Positions 1-11,567 of a DNA stretch of 64,000 nt are shown here, piece after piece. Source of the stretch: Vagococcus martis. Its GTDB lineage: Bacteria > Bacillota > Bacilli > Lactobacillales > Vagococcaceae. The first letter of the stretch is position 1; every line of letters begins with the position of its first letter. Location of the stretch: contig NZ_MVAB01000001.1 in assembly GCF_002026305.1 (NCBI RefSeq), positions 248,001 through 312,000 on the forward strand, given 5' to 3'. The position numbers and the translations under genes were made by a program. The notes under the pieces were generated by a model that saw only the letters and a program-made list of their open reading frames with translations, did no database searches and was not told where the DNA came from.

Positions 1-552
<552 letters not shown>

Positions 553-555
553 TCA

Positions 556-1470
556 TTATTCTAAAGCAGCTGCTCCACCAACAATTTCTGTGATTTCTTC
601 TGTAATGGCCGCTTGACGTGCTCTATTATAAGAAATGGTCAAATCATCAATAATGTTTGTCGCATTTTCTGTGGCACTCTTCATGGCAGTCATACGTGCA
701 GCATGCTCAGCAGTTTTAGAGTCTAAAACTGCTCCATATATTAAACTTTCAGCGTAAAGGGGCAGTAACGTATTTAAAATAGCGTCTGCTGAAGGCTCAA
801 GAGTATACTCTTGTTCGTACGTTTCAGCTTCTTTAGCATCTAAGTCAACGATTGGTAAGATTTTTTCAGCTCTAAATGATGATGATAGTGTGTTGACATG
901 ATGGTTATAACATACATATAACTCATCAAACATTTCACTATTATACATTTGTAAAGCAGAGTTTACGATACGTCTTACTTCACTATAACTTGGGTAGTCA
1001 CTTAATCCTCTTAATTCATAAGCAACTGGAAAATCACGATGCTTGAAGAAATCTGAACCAGTTCCTCCAATAGCCATTAACACCACATTCATGCCATCTT
1101 CTTCGTCTTTTTTGATGATTTCTAACATGTTTTTTAAAATCGAACTGTTATAACCACCCGCTAGACCTTTGTCAGACGTCACAACGATATACCCGATTGT
1201 TTTAACTGGTCTTGCAATAAGCATTTGTTGATACATTTCCATATCTTGCTCAAAACCAGAAAAATCAGAGTTATCAATTGCAGCTAACTGTGTCGATGCC
1301 AAATGAGTTGTCATACTTCTTACTTTAGAAGCATACTCTTGAAAGCGTCTTGATGATTGTTCAGATTTCGTCAATTTAGAAGCAGCTACCATTTGCATAG
1401 CGCTAGTAATTTGACTGGTCTTTTTTGTTGAAGCTATTCTCTTCTTAATATCAATAAGTGAGCCGCCCAT
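556..1470 (-). CDS. atpG: F-type ATP synthase subunit gamma
   Basis: Central stalk subunit that couples rotation of the c-ring to catalysis in F1. I start at the ATG at 1470 ([12 protein letters not shown]), the usual MG.SL.DIK.RI opening, with a GTGGTGAT ribosome site about 9 bases upstream; a TTG two codons earlier is an alternative. About 304 residues, normal to slightly long for the family. The C-terminal helix [20 protein letters not shown] is typical of gamma. It lies 16 bases after the atpA stop and 21 bases before atpD, so it is co-transcribed. Confidence 0.97.
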   Translation of the reverse strand: MGGSLIDIKKRIASTKKTSQITSAMQMVAASKLTKSEQSSRRFQEYASKVRSMTTHLASTQLAAIDNSDFSGFEQDMEMYQQMLIARPVKTIGYIVVTSDKGLAGGYNSSILKNMLEIIKKDEEDGMNVVLMAIGGTGSDFFKHRDFPVAYELRGLSDYPSYSEVRRIVNSALQMYNSEMFDELYVCYNHHVNTLSSSFRAEKILPIVDLDAKEAETYEQEYTLEPSADAILNTLLPLYAESLIYGAVLDSKTAEHAARMTAMKSATENATNIIDDLTISYNRARQAAITEEITEIVGGAAALE

Positions 1471-1486
1471 GTTCAATCACCACTTT

Positions 1487-3037
<1,551 letters not shown>

Positions 3038-3061
3038 TCACCTTGTCGTTAAACATAAACA

Positions 3062-3601
3062 TCAAGCCAATAATTTAGCATGAATATTATTTAATTCTGT
3101 TCTCACACTTTGATCTATGATTCGATGTTCAGATTCGACAATCATTCCACCCATTATGCTTGGGTCTAATTTTGGTCTTAAAACAACTTTATTTGCATGA
3201 AATTGTTTTGCCAAGCGTTTTTCTAAATCATGTCTTTGTTCTAGTGATAGTGCAACGGCTGTTGTCACTGTCACGACAATAATACCAAATTGATCATAAT
3301 ATAGATGCTCGTATTCATCAATGATATCAAGCATTTCATTCATACGACCATAGTCATAAACAGTATGGATGAATTTTGCCATCGTATCACTAAAACTATT
3401 TTCCAAGTCTTTTACGATGTTTACTTTTTCAAAAATTGATAAACGATCATCTGATAAAATATCACCTAAATCCGGCACTTCATGGTAAACTTCTCTAAGT
3501 TGTAACAACTCTTGATAAATTTCGTTAACCATGTTTAATTGTGTTGCTTCAGTAAATAGAGCCTTACCGTAAGTTTTTGCGACACTAAATTTCTTATTCA
3601 T
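3062..3601 (-). CDS. atpH: F-type ATP synthase subunit delta
   Basis: Peripheral stalk subunit (OSCP homologue) joining the b-subunit stator to the alpha/beta hexamer. Start at ATG 3601 (MNKKFSVAKTYGKALF) with AGGAG 9 bases upstream; other in-frame starts a few codons upstream sit too close to that ribosome site. 179 residues. The C-terminal GG.I...H.IDQSVRTEL motif is typical. The start codon overlaps the end of atpF by 8 bases, which suggests translational coupling. Confidence 0.96.
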   Translation of the reverse strand: MNKKFSVAKTYGKALFTEATQLNMVNEIYQELLQLREVYHEVPDLGDILSDDRLSIFEKVNIVKDLENSFSDTMAKFIHTVYDYGRMNEMLDIIDEYEHLYYDQFGIIVVTVTTAVALSLEQRHDLEKRLAKQFHANKVVLRPKLDPSIMGGMIVESEHRIIDQSVRTELNNIHAKLLA

Positions 3602-4115
3602 TGTCATCAACTCCTAGCTTATCAATACTTGATTGAACCAACTCTTGATGAGCACTAGCCGACAATTCCTTTTTAAGTATTTTAGAGGCAATTTCCACAG
3701 ATAAGTCTGCCACTTCTTTTTTAGCATCTGCCAATAAGCGTTCTCTTTCAAGACGCAAATCTTCTTGAGCTTGCTTTTTCATTCTTGTTGCATGTTCTTG
3801 AGCTTCTACGATAATTGCATGAGCATTATTTTCAGCAACATCTTTTGCTTGAGCAATAATACTTTGAGCTTCAGTACGAGCTTCTTTTAATTCCACTTCT
3901 CTTTGTTTGGCTAAATTAGCAGCGTCTATTTTTGATTGTTCTGCACTATCAATATCGCCAGCTATTTTGTTTTCTCGTTCGTCTAACATAGTCGTTAGAG
4001 GTCCCCAGGCAAATTTCTTTAACGCTAATAACAATACAAGAAATGAAACAGAGACAAATAAAATGGTACTAAACGTAGTTTGTCCAGAACTTGCAATCAC
4101 TAATTGATTCATCAT
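3594..4115 (-). CDS. atpF: F-type ATP synthase subunit b
   Basis: Stator subunit: one N-terminal membrane helix (FSTILFVSVSFLVLLLALK) followed by a long charged coiled coil rich in A, E, K, R and Q, as expected for subunit b. Start uncertain: ATG at 4115 or 4112 (MMNQLVIASSG) agrees with the family. The more upstream ATG at 4130 would touch its own ribosome site (GGAAGG immediately adjacent). About 173 residues. Its stop lies inside the atpH start region. Confidence 0.95.
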   Translation of the reverse strand: MMNQLVIASSGQTTFSTILFVSVSFLVLLLALKKFAWGPLTTMLDERENKIAGDIDSAEQSKIDAANLAKQREVELKEARTEAQSIIAQAKDVAENNAHAIIVEAQEHATRMKKQAQEDLRLERERLLADAKKEVADLSVEIASKILKKELSASAHQELVQSSIDKLGVDDNE

Positions 4116-4174
4116 GTGATTACGACACATCCTTCCCTGAATTTCATCTAATTAACTTTTGAATCTTGTATATG

Positions 4175-4420
<246 letters not shown>

Positions 4421-4424
4421 TTAC

Positions 4425-5150
4425 TTATACTTCTTCAATTTCTACTTTATGTGAGATATAGACCATCAATAAAGTAGCAAAAATAAATGCTTGGATTCCA
4501 CCAATGAAAAGCGAAAAGGCTTGCCATATCACTTCAAGTGGCAGAGCCAAAATGAATTTCGTTGGACTACTTGCTCCTAATCCGGCAATTAACGATAGTA
4601 ATACCTCACCTGCAAAAATATTACCATAAAGACGTAAACCAAGTGTTAATACATTGGTAAATTCCTCAATTAACTTAATTGGTAATAAAAAGCCCACTGG
4701 TTTCATATAACTGTTAACAAAATAACTTTTAACACCCTGCTTTTTAATTCCATAATAGTTAGCTAAAATAATGGCTATAAATGCCAATGTTAGTGTCACT
4801 GTTGGATCTGCAGTCGGGCTCTTCCACAAGGATACATCACTTGGGAATAAAGTTACTTTTGTAATGAGTCCTAAAGTGTTAGATACTAGTACGAACATGA
4901 AAAAAGTAAATGCCAATAAATGATATTGTTTGATTTCGTTTTTTTCAACGTTATCACCTACGATACCGCGAACAAAATCAACAAGAGCTTCCATGACATT
5001 TTGTTTACCAGTAGGTTTAAGCTTTAAATTTCGTGTACAATAATACACTAATCCAAAGACAACCAAACAAGTCAATATCGTCATTGTTACGACCGTTCCA
5101 TCAAATGTTAAACCTCCAATGGTAAACAACCAGGATTTTTCTTCCACCAC
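4425..5150 (-). CDS. atpB: F-type ATP synthase subunit a
   Basis: Membrane subunit forming the two proton half-channels. 241 residues with about 5-6 hydrophobic segments; the essential arginine is R173 in LTLGLRLYGNIFAGE. First gene of the operon in the window; ribosome site GGGGTGAAATGTGG directly upstream. No atpI gene is visible between it and the upstream insertion sequence, although that gene commonly precedes atpB in related bacteria. Confidence 0.97.
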   Translation of the reverse strand: MVEEKSWLFTIGGLTFDGTVVTMTILTCLVVFGLVYYCTRNLKLKPTGKQNVMEALVDFVRGIVGDNVEKNEIKQYHLLAFTFFMFVLVSNTLGLITKVTLFPSDVSLWKSPTADPTVTLTLAFIAIILANYYGIKKQGVKSYFVNSYMKPVGFLLPIKLIEEFTNVLTLGLRLYGNIFAGEVLLSLIAGLGASSPTKFILALPLEVIWQAFSLFIGGIQAFIFATLLMVYISHKVEIEEV

Positions 5151-5287
5151 ATTTCACCCCTTTTCTTCTCAATATTAAAACAAATTCAGAAGTTTTCTAG
5201 CTTCTGTAACAGTGTATGAAAAAATGTTTGTAGATACATTCATTTTTCCACATAATGGTGCATTGATAGACTGTCACTATCGAGACT

Positions 5288-5316
5288 ATAATACCACCAA
5301 ATGATAAATAACACAA
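5288..5316 (-). promoter_or_regulatory. candidate promoter of the atp operon
   Basis: On the minus strand TTGTGT (5316-5311) and TATTAT (5293-5288) are separated by exactly 17 bases and lie about 140 bases upstream of atpB. The boxes match the vegetative consensus 4/6 and 5/6. This is only a pattern match in A+T-rich DNA. The rest of 5151-5620 contains no convincing gene, and atpI is not found there. Confidence 0.35.
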
Positions 5317-5742
5317 AGTAATTCGGTATAATTCTCACAAGTTTCATACAAAAAAAAAGACAAATGAAAACTCGGTTAAAACATACTCAGAATAATAAAA
5401 GTTATTGCATTTTTTTACCTAGCTATTTTAAAAACTTTGATTTTTGTCTCCTTATTAGTCATCTCCATAAAAAGCATAATAACACTTACCAAAAAGATTA
5501 CCTTTACACACAGAATTAGTCTTTGATTGTTTGATAATTCACTATAGTAAGTGCCACCTACTAAGAGACTCCGAGAATTTATAAGAAAAGACATCCCTAT
5601 CTCAAGATTTATGCTAACATGACTAGTAAATATCCACCCGTGAAAACGGGTGGCTTTTTAATAGCCCTAGAAGGGCTCATTACCTACATACTCTCTAAAG
5701 AGAGCCTTTTAAAAGACCGCCAACCGCAATTCGAGAAACTTT

Positions 5743-6198
5743 CTATTTTTTAAATGGATCCATGTATTCACGTTTACTTATACTATCTCTTACTCTATCA
5801 TCAGACTCTTGTTCTCGAATATATTTTTGGATTGTCTTCTGATTCAATCCCACAGTACTCACATAATATCCTTTAGACCAAAAACTTTTATTTCCATATT
5901 TATATTTCAAATTTCCGTGTTGCTCATGAATTAAGACAGCACTTCTTCCTTTAAGAAATCCCATAAAACCTGACACCGATTGTTTTGGAGGTATTTTTAC
6001 TAGCATATGAATATGATCTGGCATTGCGTGTGCCTCTATTATTTCTACATCTTTCATCTCGCATAACTTTCTCAATATTTTTCCTATATCTTTCCTTAAC
6101 TCCCCATAAATTACTTTCCTTCTATATTTGGGGGTAAATACTAAATGATACTTACAATTCCACCTTGTGTGTGCTAAACTTTTATCGTCATTAGACAT
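5743..6198 (-). CDS. tnpA: IS200-family Y1 transposase TnpA
   Basis: Single-strand DNA transposase that cuts and joins the hairpin ends through a tyrosine. Start at ATG 6198 (MSNDDKSLAHTRWNCKYHLVF), with AAAGGAG 7-8 bases upstream; 151 residues, full family length. The HUH motif is H62-I-H64 (MPDHIHMLVKIP) and the catalytic tyrosine is Y126 in TIQKYIREQE, both intact, so the copy looks active. An upstream in-frame extension would run through the regulatory stem and is rejected. Its ribosome site is buried in a long inverted repeat, described separately. Confidence 0.93.
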   Translation of the reverse strand: MSNDDKSLAHTRWNCKYHLVFTPKYRRKVIYGELRKDIGKILRKLCEMKDVEIIEAHAMPDHIHMLVKIPPKQSVSGFMGFLKGRSAVLIHEQHGNLKYKYGNKSFWSKGYYVSTVGLNQKTIQKYIREQESDDRVRDSISKREYMDPFKK

Positions 6199-6199
6199 A

Positions 6200-6267
6200 A
6201 AGAAACTCCTTTCGATACTCTTATTGCGGTTGATAGCCACTTTTTAGTATATCGAAAGGAGTTTCTT
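6200..6267 (-). promoter_or_regulatory. 5'-UTR stem sequestering the tnpA ribosome site
   Basis: Positions 6200-6217 and 6250-6267 are a perfect 18-bp inverted repeat with a 32-base loop. In the tnpA transcript the 3' arm contains the ribosome site AAAGGAG just before the start codon, so the folded leader would hide it. Sequestration of the tnpA ribosome site by a leader stem is known for IS200; the base pairing is seen directly, its effect here is inferred. Confidence 0.8.
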
Positions 6268-6352
6268 AACGCTAAAGCTATTTCTTCCACGCGCAATACG
6301 CGTGGTTTTTCTGTTTCGCACGATTTCGTGCTCAACTGACTAAAGTCATTAA

Positions 6353-6391
6353 CAAAAAAGACAAACAACTGATAAACTATCGTTGTTTGTC
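6353..6391 (-). terminator. terminator overlapping the smpB 3' end
   Basis: A perfect 10-bp stem, 6382-6391 with 6360-6369 (GACAAACAAC/GTTGTTTGTC), followed on the minus strand by a run of T (6359-6353 as A on plus). The upstream arm encodes the last SmpB residues DKQ and the stop codon lies in the loop. Confidence 0.9.
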
Positions 6392-6841
6392 TCTAAGCGC
6401 CCGATTAATCTCTCGGTTCATGTCTTTTCGTTTTAAGTCTTCACGTTTATCATATTGCTTTTTCCCTTTAGCTAAACCTAAAAGTACTTTTGCAAACCCA
6501 TCTTTGATGTAAATCTTCAATGGAATCAGCGTTACACCAGGATTTTTCATCTCTGTGCCGATTTTAATGATCTGCTTTTTGTGTAGTAATAGTTTTCTTG
6601 TTCTAAGCGGGTCGTGGTTAAAAATGTTCCCTTGATCATACGGGCTGATGTGGACATTCATTAGGTATGCTTCCCCATCACGCACACGTGCAAACCCATC
6701 TTTCAAATTAACACGACGTTGTCTAATTGATTTAATCTCTGTTCCTTTTAACACGATACCTGCTTCAAATGTTTCAAAGACCGAATAGTCATGACGAGCT
6801 TTACGATTTTGAGCAATTAAATTTCCTTCACCTTTAGGCAT
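6377..6841 (-). CDS. smpB: SsrA-binding protein SmpB
   Basis: Partner of tmRNA in trans-translation, rescuing ribosomes stalled on broken messages. 154 residues, full length, with the family motifs [19 protein letters not shown] and ISPYDQGN, and the basic C-terminal tail that enters the ribosomal mRNA channel. It starts 10 bases after the rnr stop and forms the last gene of an esterase-rnr-smpB operon; a strong terminator overlaps its end. No tmRNA gene was recognised in the window. Confidence 0.98.
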   Translation of the reverse strand: MPKGEGNLIAQNRKARHDYSVFETFEAGIVLKGTEIKSIRQRRVNLKDGFARVRDGEAYLMNVHISPYDQGNIFNHDPLRTRKLLLHKKQIIKIGTEMKNPGVTLIPLKIYIKDGFAKVLLGLAKGKKQYDKREDLKRKDMNREINRALRDKQR

Positions 6842-6851
6842 GGTTAACCCC

Positions 6852-9200
6852 TCACTTTTTCTTTTTCTTCGGTTTTTTCTTCACTGATTTATAGAAAGGT
6901 TTCTTCCCTTTCTTGCCCTTTTGACCTTTTTTACCAAAGTCAGGCTTGTCTGACCCTTTTTTTCTACTGTCATTACGGCGACTGTTTTGTTTGTTCTTTT
7001 TATTATGCTTTGGTATATCGATTGTTTCAGTTAGAGGCTCAGCTGATAATAATTCAAAATCAATCTCTCTTGTGTCAACATCTGCTTTAGTTAATTTGAT
7101 ATGGACTTTTTGACCGATTTTATAAACCTTACCAGTTCTTTCTCCCACTAAAGCCATGTGACTTTCAATAAAGTGATAGTAATCATCTTTAAGTTGATTA
7201 ACGTGAACCAAACCTTCAATCGTATTTGGCAACTCGATAAACAGACCAAATTTAGTGATTGAAGTAATAATACCATCAAACTCTTCATCTACCTTGTCTT
7301 GCATAAACTCAGTTTTCTTCAGTTTATCTGTTTCACGTTCAGCCTCAACTGCACGTCTCTCCATTTTAGAACTATGGTCTGCAATATCAGGAATGGCTTC
7401 TTCCCATTTTTGTTTGACTTTATCTGTAATTTTACCTTTTTCATACTCTTTAATCAATCGGTGAACCAGTAAATCAGGATATCGTCTGATTGGCGACGTA
7501 AAATGAGTGTAATCATCTGCAGCTAATCCATAATGTCCGACTGGATCTTCAGCATACTTCGCTTGTTGCATACTACGAAGTAACATCATACTCACAACCG
7601 GTTCTTCTGGTCGGCCACTAACTTGATCTAATACTCGTTGTAACTCTTTTGGTGACACAGCATCTTTTTTCCCTTTAACCATAATACCAAAGTTTGTCAT
7701 AAACTCTAAAAAGCGTTGCACTTTCTCTTCTTTTGGATGCTCATGGATTCGGTAAATAAATGGTAGCTGTCTGTCTGTATAAGTTTTTGCCACAGTTTCA
7801 TTCGCAGCTAGCATAAATGACTCGATTAAACGCTCGGCAGCTTTTCGCTTACGAAGTTTAATATCAATTGGGTGTCCTTCATTATCCACCACAATATATG
7901 CTTCTCTGTCTTCAAAAGAAATTGCACCACGATTAGCACGCTTGCTCTCAAGAATCTCGTGTAACTCATTCATCAGATGAAACATCGGAACAAGTTCACT
8001 GTATTGTTTGATTGTCTCATCGTTTGTTCCTTCAATGATATCATTGACTTCATCATACGTCATACGTGCATTCGAATGAATAACCGTTTCAAAAATATCA
8101 TGTGATACCACATCTCCATCTGGTGTGATTTCCATCTCGCAAGCCATTGCCAAGCGGTCTACATCAGGATTCAACGAACAAATACCATTTGATAATTTTC
8201 TTGGTAACATTGGAATCACGCGGTCCGTTAAATACACACTCGTTGCTCGGTCACTTGCTTCTGCATCAAGTGGACTATTTTCTGTCACATAGTGAGACAC
8301 ATCAGCAATGTAAACACCCAAAAAGAAATTGCCATTATCTAATTTTTCCACTCGAACGGCATCATCTAAATCTTTTGCCTCTGCCCCATCAATCGTCACA
8401 ACGACTTCATCTCTTAAATCAACTCGATGAAGTAAGTCACTTTCAAGAACCTCATCAGGTAATTCTTCTGCTTGTTTTAACGTTGCTTCATCAAACTCTG
8501 TAGGGATACCTAATTGCAATACAATCGATAAAATATCCATCCCCGGATCATTTTTATGTCCAATGACTTGTTTAACTAATCCTTCAAAACTATTTGTATA
8601 ACCAGCTTCTGGATAATGCGTCACCTCAACAGCCACAACACTTCCATCTTCAGGTTTAATACCTTCTGCCGCAACAAAGACTTTATAGCGACTTAATTTC
8701 TTATTTTTTGGCGTTACGACACCATACAGGCCAGTTTCTTGTTGCTCACTTTCCTTAAATAACGTAAAAATACCGACAATTTGGCTCATACCTCGCTCGA
8801 TAATTTTAACTACTTTTCCTTCTGGCGCTTGGTCTTCCAATGGATTTCCTACTTTTAATATCTCGATTTCAACTTTATCTCCTTCAAGAGCATAACCAGT
8901 CTCATCTCGACTAATAAAGACATCTGAATCCTCGCCCTCAACCGTCACAAAGCCAAATCCTCGTTCATTTGAACGAAACACGCCTTCAAGAACCGTTTCT
9001 TTTGTGACTAATTTTATTTTTCCTTTTTGATTAAAGGTAACAAGTTGTTCTCTTTCCATTTGTGCAATAGCTTGAACTAACTCTTTAAAGTCATTACTTT
9101 TTTGTAACCCTAGCATCTCTGCTAATTGTTCAACTGAAAATGACTTTTTTTTACTAGATGTCATCGCATCTATAATGGTTTCTTTTAATGTTTTTCTCAT
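6852..9200 (-). CDS. rnr: ribonuclease R
   Basis: Processive 3'-5' exoribonuclease able to degrade structured RNA, and a partner of SmpB/tmRNA in decay of faulty messages. Start at ATG 9200 ([13 protein letters not shown]) with AGGAGG 5 bases upstream; the GTG at 9218 lies upstream of that site. About 782 residues: N-terminal winged helix, cold-shock domains, RNB domain with the Asp-rich motif [13 protein letters not shown]1 domain ([18 protein letters not shown]), and a very basic C-terminal tail rich in KKGKK and KKKPKKKKK. It starts 8 bases after the esterase stop. Confidence 0.98.
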   Translation of the reverse strand: MRKTLKETIIDAMTSSKKKSFSVEQLAEMLGLQKSNDFKELVQAIAQMEREQLVTFNQKGKIKLVTKETVLEGVFRSNERGFGFVTVEGEDSDVFISRDETGYALEGDKVEIEILKVGNPLEDQAPEGKVVKIIERGMSQIVGIFTLFKESEQQETGLYGVVTPKNKKLSRYKVFVAAEGIKPEDGSVVAVEVTHYPEAGYTNSFEGLVKQVIGHKNDPGMDILSIVLQLGIPTEFDEATLKQAEELPDEVLESDLLHRVDLRDEVVVTIDGAEAKDLDDAVRVEKLDNGNFFLGVYIADVSHYVTENSPLDAEASDRATSVYLTDRVIPMLPRKLSNGICSLNPDVDRLAMACEMEITPDGDVVSHDIFETVIHSNARMTYDEVNDIIEGTNDETIKQYSELVPMFHLMNELHEILESKRANRGAISFEDREAYIVVDNEGHPIDIKLRKRKAAERLIESFMLAANETVAKTYTDRQLPFIYRIHEHPKEEKVQRFLEFMTNFGIMVKGKKDAVSPKELQRVLDQVSGRPEEPVVSMMLLRSMQQAKYAEDPVGHYGLAADDYTHFTSPIRRYPDLLVHRLIKEYEKGKITDKVKQKWEEAIPDIADHSSKMERRAVEAERETDKLKKTEFMQDKVDEEFDGIITSITKFGLFIELPNTIEGLVHVNQLKDDYYHFIESHMALVGERTGKVYKIGQKVHIKLTKADVDTREIDFELLSAEPLTETIDIPKHNKKNKQNSRRNDSRKKGSDKPDFGKKGQKGKKGKKPFYKSVKKKPKKKKK

Positions 9201-9208
9201 ACTTCCTC

Positions 9209-9952
9209 CTATCCCCACGATAATTTATGGATAAACTGCACCACATCTTTTTCAAACTGAATTTTATCATGGCTCACTGTGATGACATGTGTACTGTTTG
9301 GGTACCAATGAACATCGACAAATGCTTTCTCCATAATTACTGCAGCATCATAAACACCTTTTGCTCTGACCATCTCATCTTTAGCCGATTGAGCAAGAAA
9401 AATGTTTTTCTCTATTCTAGGTAATCCCTCATATACTGATTGTACGGTTAGACTGATATCTTTAAGTTGGATATCAAGTGGTTCTTTTATACTATCCATT
9501 TTTTGTGTTTTTTCTTCTAAAGAAAGATTTAATTTATCATAACGATACTCACAATACTTTAAAAAATTCGGGTAAATATTTGTTGCATCACTAGGATCTA
9601 AAGGGGAAGAAAATACCCCTCCCCCGACAAACGTGTCAGGATAGGTCTCGATTAATTTCATCGCAAACAAACCTCCCATAGACAGACCAAAAACGGCAAT
9701 TTTTTCATGACCCTCTTCTTTTAAAAACTCAATAGCTCGTTTAGCATCTTCCCACCACACATCTGCAGTTTGATCTAATATATCCATCGGCTCCATTGTG
9801 CCATGCCCTGTAAACATGGGACAATATACTGAAAAGCCTTCTCTCTCAACTCTTCTAGCTAATGCTCTCACGTCATTTGAACTTCCTGTATAAGCATGAA
9901 ATAACAACACAGCCTTATGACTTACCTTTGAATAAAATGGTTCTACTTTCAT
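9209..9952 (-). CDS. est: alpha/beta-hydrolase carboxylesterase (Est30-like)
   Basis: Cytoplasmic serine esterase of small acyl esters by family; the natural substrate is unknown. 247 residues. The oxyanion segment is HAYTGSSND, the nucleophile elbow GLSMGG places Ser91, and the other triad residues are probably Asp192 (AKDEMV) and His222 (STHVI). The secG-est-rnr-smpB order is widely conserved in Firmicutes, which supports the call. Ribosome site GGAGGAG before ATG 9952. No signal peptide. Confidence 0.92.
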   Translation of the reverse strand: MKVEPFYSKVSHKAVLLFHAYTGSSNDVRALARRVEREGFSVYCPMFTGHGTMEPMDILDQTADVWWEDAKRAIEFLKEEGHEKIAVFGLSMGGLFAMKLIETYPDTFVGGGVFSSPLDPSDATNIYPNFLKYCEYRYDKLNLSLEEKTQKMDSIKEPLDIQLKDISLTVQSVYEGLPRIEKNIFLAQSAKDEMVRAKGVYDAAVIMEKAFVDVHWYPNSTHVITVSHDKIQFEKDVVQFIHKLSWG

Positions 9953-9994
9953 TGTTTAACTCCTCCCAAACACATCTACCAAATCATTATAACA

Positions 9995-10024
9995 ATAAAA
10001 AAATCTCCTGTCATAACAGGAGAT
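9995..10024 (-). terminator. terminator downstream of secG
   Basis: A perfect 9-bp stem (10003-10011 with 10016-10024, ATCTCCTGT/ACAGGAGAT), loop CATA, followed on the minus strand by seven T. It separates secG from the esterase operon, so est needs read-through or its own promoter in the roughly 40 bases left. Confidence 0.9.
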
Positions 10025-10033
10025 AAACTGACA

Positions 10034-10270
10034 TTATTTTGATGACAAATACGCAAGTGCAATAGCCACTGCCACCCATGCAAATCCTAATACTGTTGTC
10101 GCACGTTTCATAAACGCTTCGAACCCACGTGCTTTTGTTTTTCCAAATAATTCACTGGCACCACCTGAAAACGCACTAGCAGCACTATTTTGCTTACTTG
10201 GTTGCATCATCACAGCGATAATAATTAAAATGGATAACACTAACATTAGGGTTAATAAGAATTGATACAT
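10034..10270 (-). CDS. secG: preprotein translocase subunit SecG
   Basis: Small membrane subunit of the SecYEG protein-export channel. 78 residues with two hydrophobic helices (LLTLMLVLSILIIIAVMM and TVLGFAWVAVAIALAYL) joined by the glycine/serine-rich loop SAFSGGASELFG that is diagnostic of SecG. It is followed by its own terminator and the conserved est-rnr-smpB cluster. Confidence 0.96.
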   Translation of the reverse strand: MYQFLLTLMLVLSILIIIAVMMQPSKQNSAASAFSGGASELFGKTKARGFEAFMKRATTVLGFAWVAVAIALAYLSSK

Positions 10271-10363
10271 ATTAACTCTCCTTCTCTTGAACTATAATCA
10301 TCTGTTCAATTTTATCATACCTTTTTCAATATTACTAGTCTGAATAAAGTACATTGTCTAGTG

Positions 10364-10540
10364 TTATTTCATTTTACCGCCGACTGCATAATCACCTTTT
10401 TTCATATCAGAAATCACGATATGAACGTTTTCTGTCTTCGCTCCTGTGTTTTTCACAATTGCCTCAGTCACGTCTTTTACTAACGCTTCTTTTTGTTCTG
10501 CTGTTCTACCTTCAAGTAATTCAATATGAACTAATGGCAT
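10364..10540 (-). CDS. 4-oxalocrotonate tautomerase family protein
   Basis: Short gene of 58 residues: MPLVHIELLEGRTAEQK at the N-terminus, then ALVKDVTEAIVKNTG and NVHIVISDMKKGDYAVGGK. The catalytic N-terminal proline (Pro1 after Met removal) and the conserved length and beta-alpha-beta pattern of the 4-OT family are all present. Enzymes of this family catalyse keto-enol tautomerisation; the physiological substrate of the Gram-positive homologues is not established. Ribosome site AAGGAG 9 bases before ATG 10540. Stop TAA at 10366-10364. Confidence 0.93.
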   Translation of the reverse strand: MPLVHIELLEGRTAEQKEALVKDVTEAIVKNTGAKTENVHIVISDMKKGDYAVGGKMK

Positions 10541-10740
10541 ATCTCAACACTCCTTGCTTTTTCTTTTATTATACCAAAGATCATGTTACACATCTAAAAT
10601 TTCATAAAAAACAATATTGTTTTAAAAAACCTTAATAAAGGTAGTATTCTCTGAACAAACTCACTAAACAGGTCAATCTAATAGATTTTCACCAGTCATC
10701 TGTTTATACTCAATCTGATTAATTTTGAAGGAGAGACAAA

Positions 10741-11565
10741 ATGAAAAAAACGTTATTATATTTATCAGTAGCATGTTTAGTTATATTAGGTGGGTGTAAA
10801 AATGACACAAAAGAAAATCCAATTAAAAAAGCCGCATCAGATGAGTTAGTTGTTGCGACATCAGGCACACTATTTCCAAGTTCATACTACAATGACAAAA
10901 ACGAGTTAACCGGTTATGACGTGGAAGTTACAAAAGAAATCGGTAAAAGACTAAATAAAAAAGTGACGTTTAAAGAGTTTAACGTCGATGGCATGTTATC
11001 GGCTGTTCAAACACATAAAGCAGACGTCGCCGCAAATGACTTTTCAATCAATAAAAAACGTGAAGAGAAATTTAGTTTATCTGAACCAATCAAATATTCA
11101 TTTGGCAGTATGGTTGTTAGAAAAGAAGATAATTCAGGCATTTCCTCTTTAGACGATGTAAAAGGTAAAAAAGCAGCAGGTGAAGCCTCTACTACGTACA
11201 TGAAAGTAGCTGAGTCATTAGGTGCCACCCTAGTAAATTATGACAATGCAACAAACGATCAATACATGACTGACTTAGTCAAAGGACGCACAGATGTTAT
11301 TTTAAATGATTATTACTTACAAAAAATGGCCGTTGCTGCCCTGCCTGATATGCCTGTTAAAATATTAGAAGATGTGTATTTCAACCCATCATCTTCAGGT
11401 CTTGTCATTAATAAAGACAACCCAGAACTAAAAAAAGAAATTGATTCAGCTATCACTGATATGAAAAAAGATGGCACACTAACAAAAATTGCCACTTCTT
11501 TTTATGGAGAAGATATCTCTAAGAAACCAACTGTCAAGATATCAAAAACAATTGAGGTTGAGTAA
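10741..11565 (+). CDS. amino-acid ABC transporter substrate-binding lipoprotein
   Basis: Extracellular solute-binding protein, family 3. 274 residues. The signal peptide MKKTLLYLSVACLVILGGC ends in a lipobox, so Cys19 is the lipid-anchored residue. The mature part has the family features LVVATSGTLFPSSYY, LTGYDVEVTKEIGKRL, KADVAANDFSI and VRKEDN. By family it binds a polar amino acid or cystine; the ligand cannot be fixed from sequence. Strong site AAGGAGAG before ATG. It is followed two bases later by its permease gene. Confidence 0.93.
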   Translation: MKKTLLYLSVACLVILGGCKNDTKENPIKKAASDELVVATSGTLFPSSYYNDKNELTGYDVEVTKEIGKRLNKKVTFKEFNVDGMLSAVQTHKADVAANDFSINKKREEKFSLSEPIKYSFGSMVVRKEDNSGISSLDDVKGKKAAGEASTTYMKVAESLGATLVNYDNATNDQYMTDLVKGRTDVILNDYYLQKMAVAALPDMPVKILEDVYFNPSSSGLVINKDNPELKKEIDSAITDMKKDGTLTKIATSFYGEDISKKPTVKISKTIEVE

Positions 11566-11567
11566 AC

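Larger units (their letters stand above)
5630..6345 (-). mobile_element. IS200/IS605-family insertion sequence (tnpA only)
   Basis: About 0.7 kb unit carrying one Y1-type transposase and no tnpB. Instead of terminal inverted repeats it has subterminal hairpins, as expected of this family: the right end is a perfect 7-bp stem at 5634-5640/5647-5653 (CCACCCG/CGGGTGG), and the left end a perfect 7-bp stem at 6287-6293/6299-6305 (CCACGCG/CGCGTGG). Further small hairpins are at 5663-5677 and 6319-6332. Exact cleavage points cannot be fixed without an empty site. It lies between the atp promoter region and the smpB terminator and interrupts no recognisable gene. Confidence 0.85.

Noticed and set aside
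6174-6368. 64-residue minus-strand frame across the left end of the IS200 element
   Set aside because: It runs through the hairpin end and the regulatory stem, overlaps tnpA in another frame and has no ribosome site.
10354-10635. 93-residue plus-strand frame
   Set aside because: Antisense to the tautomerase gene, which has a family match and a ribosome site; composition is of a shadow frame.
10560-10740. T-box or riboswitch upstream of the amino-acid binding-protein gene
   Set aside because: No T-box sequence, no terminator/antiterminator pair and only about 200 bases; nothing supportable beyond a weak TATACT box.
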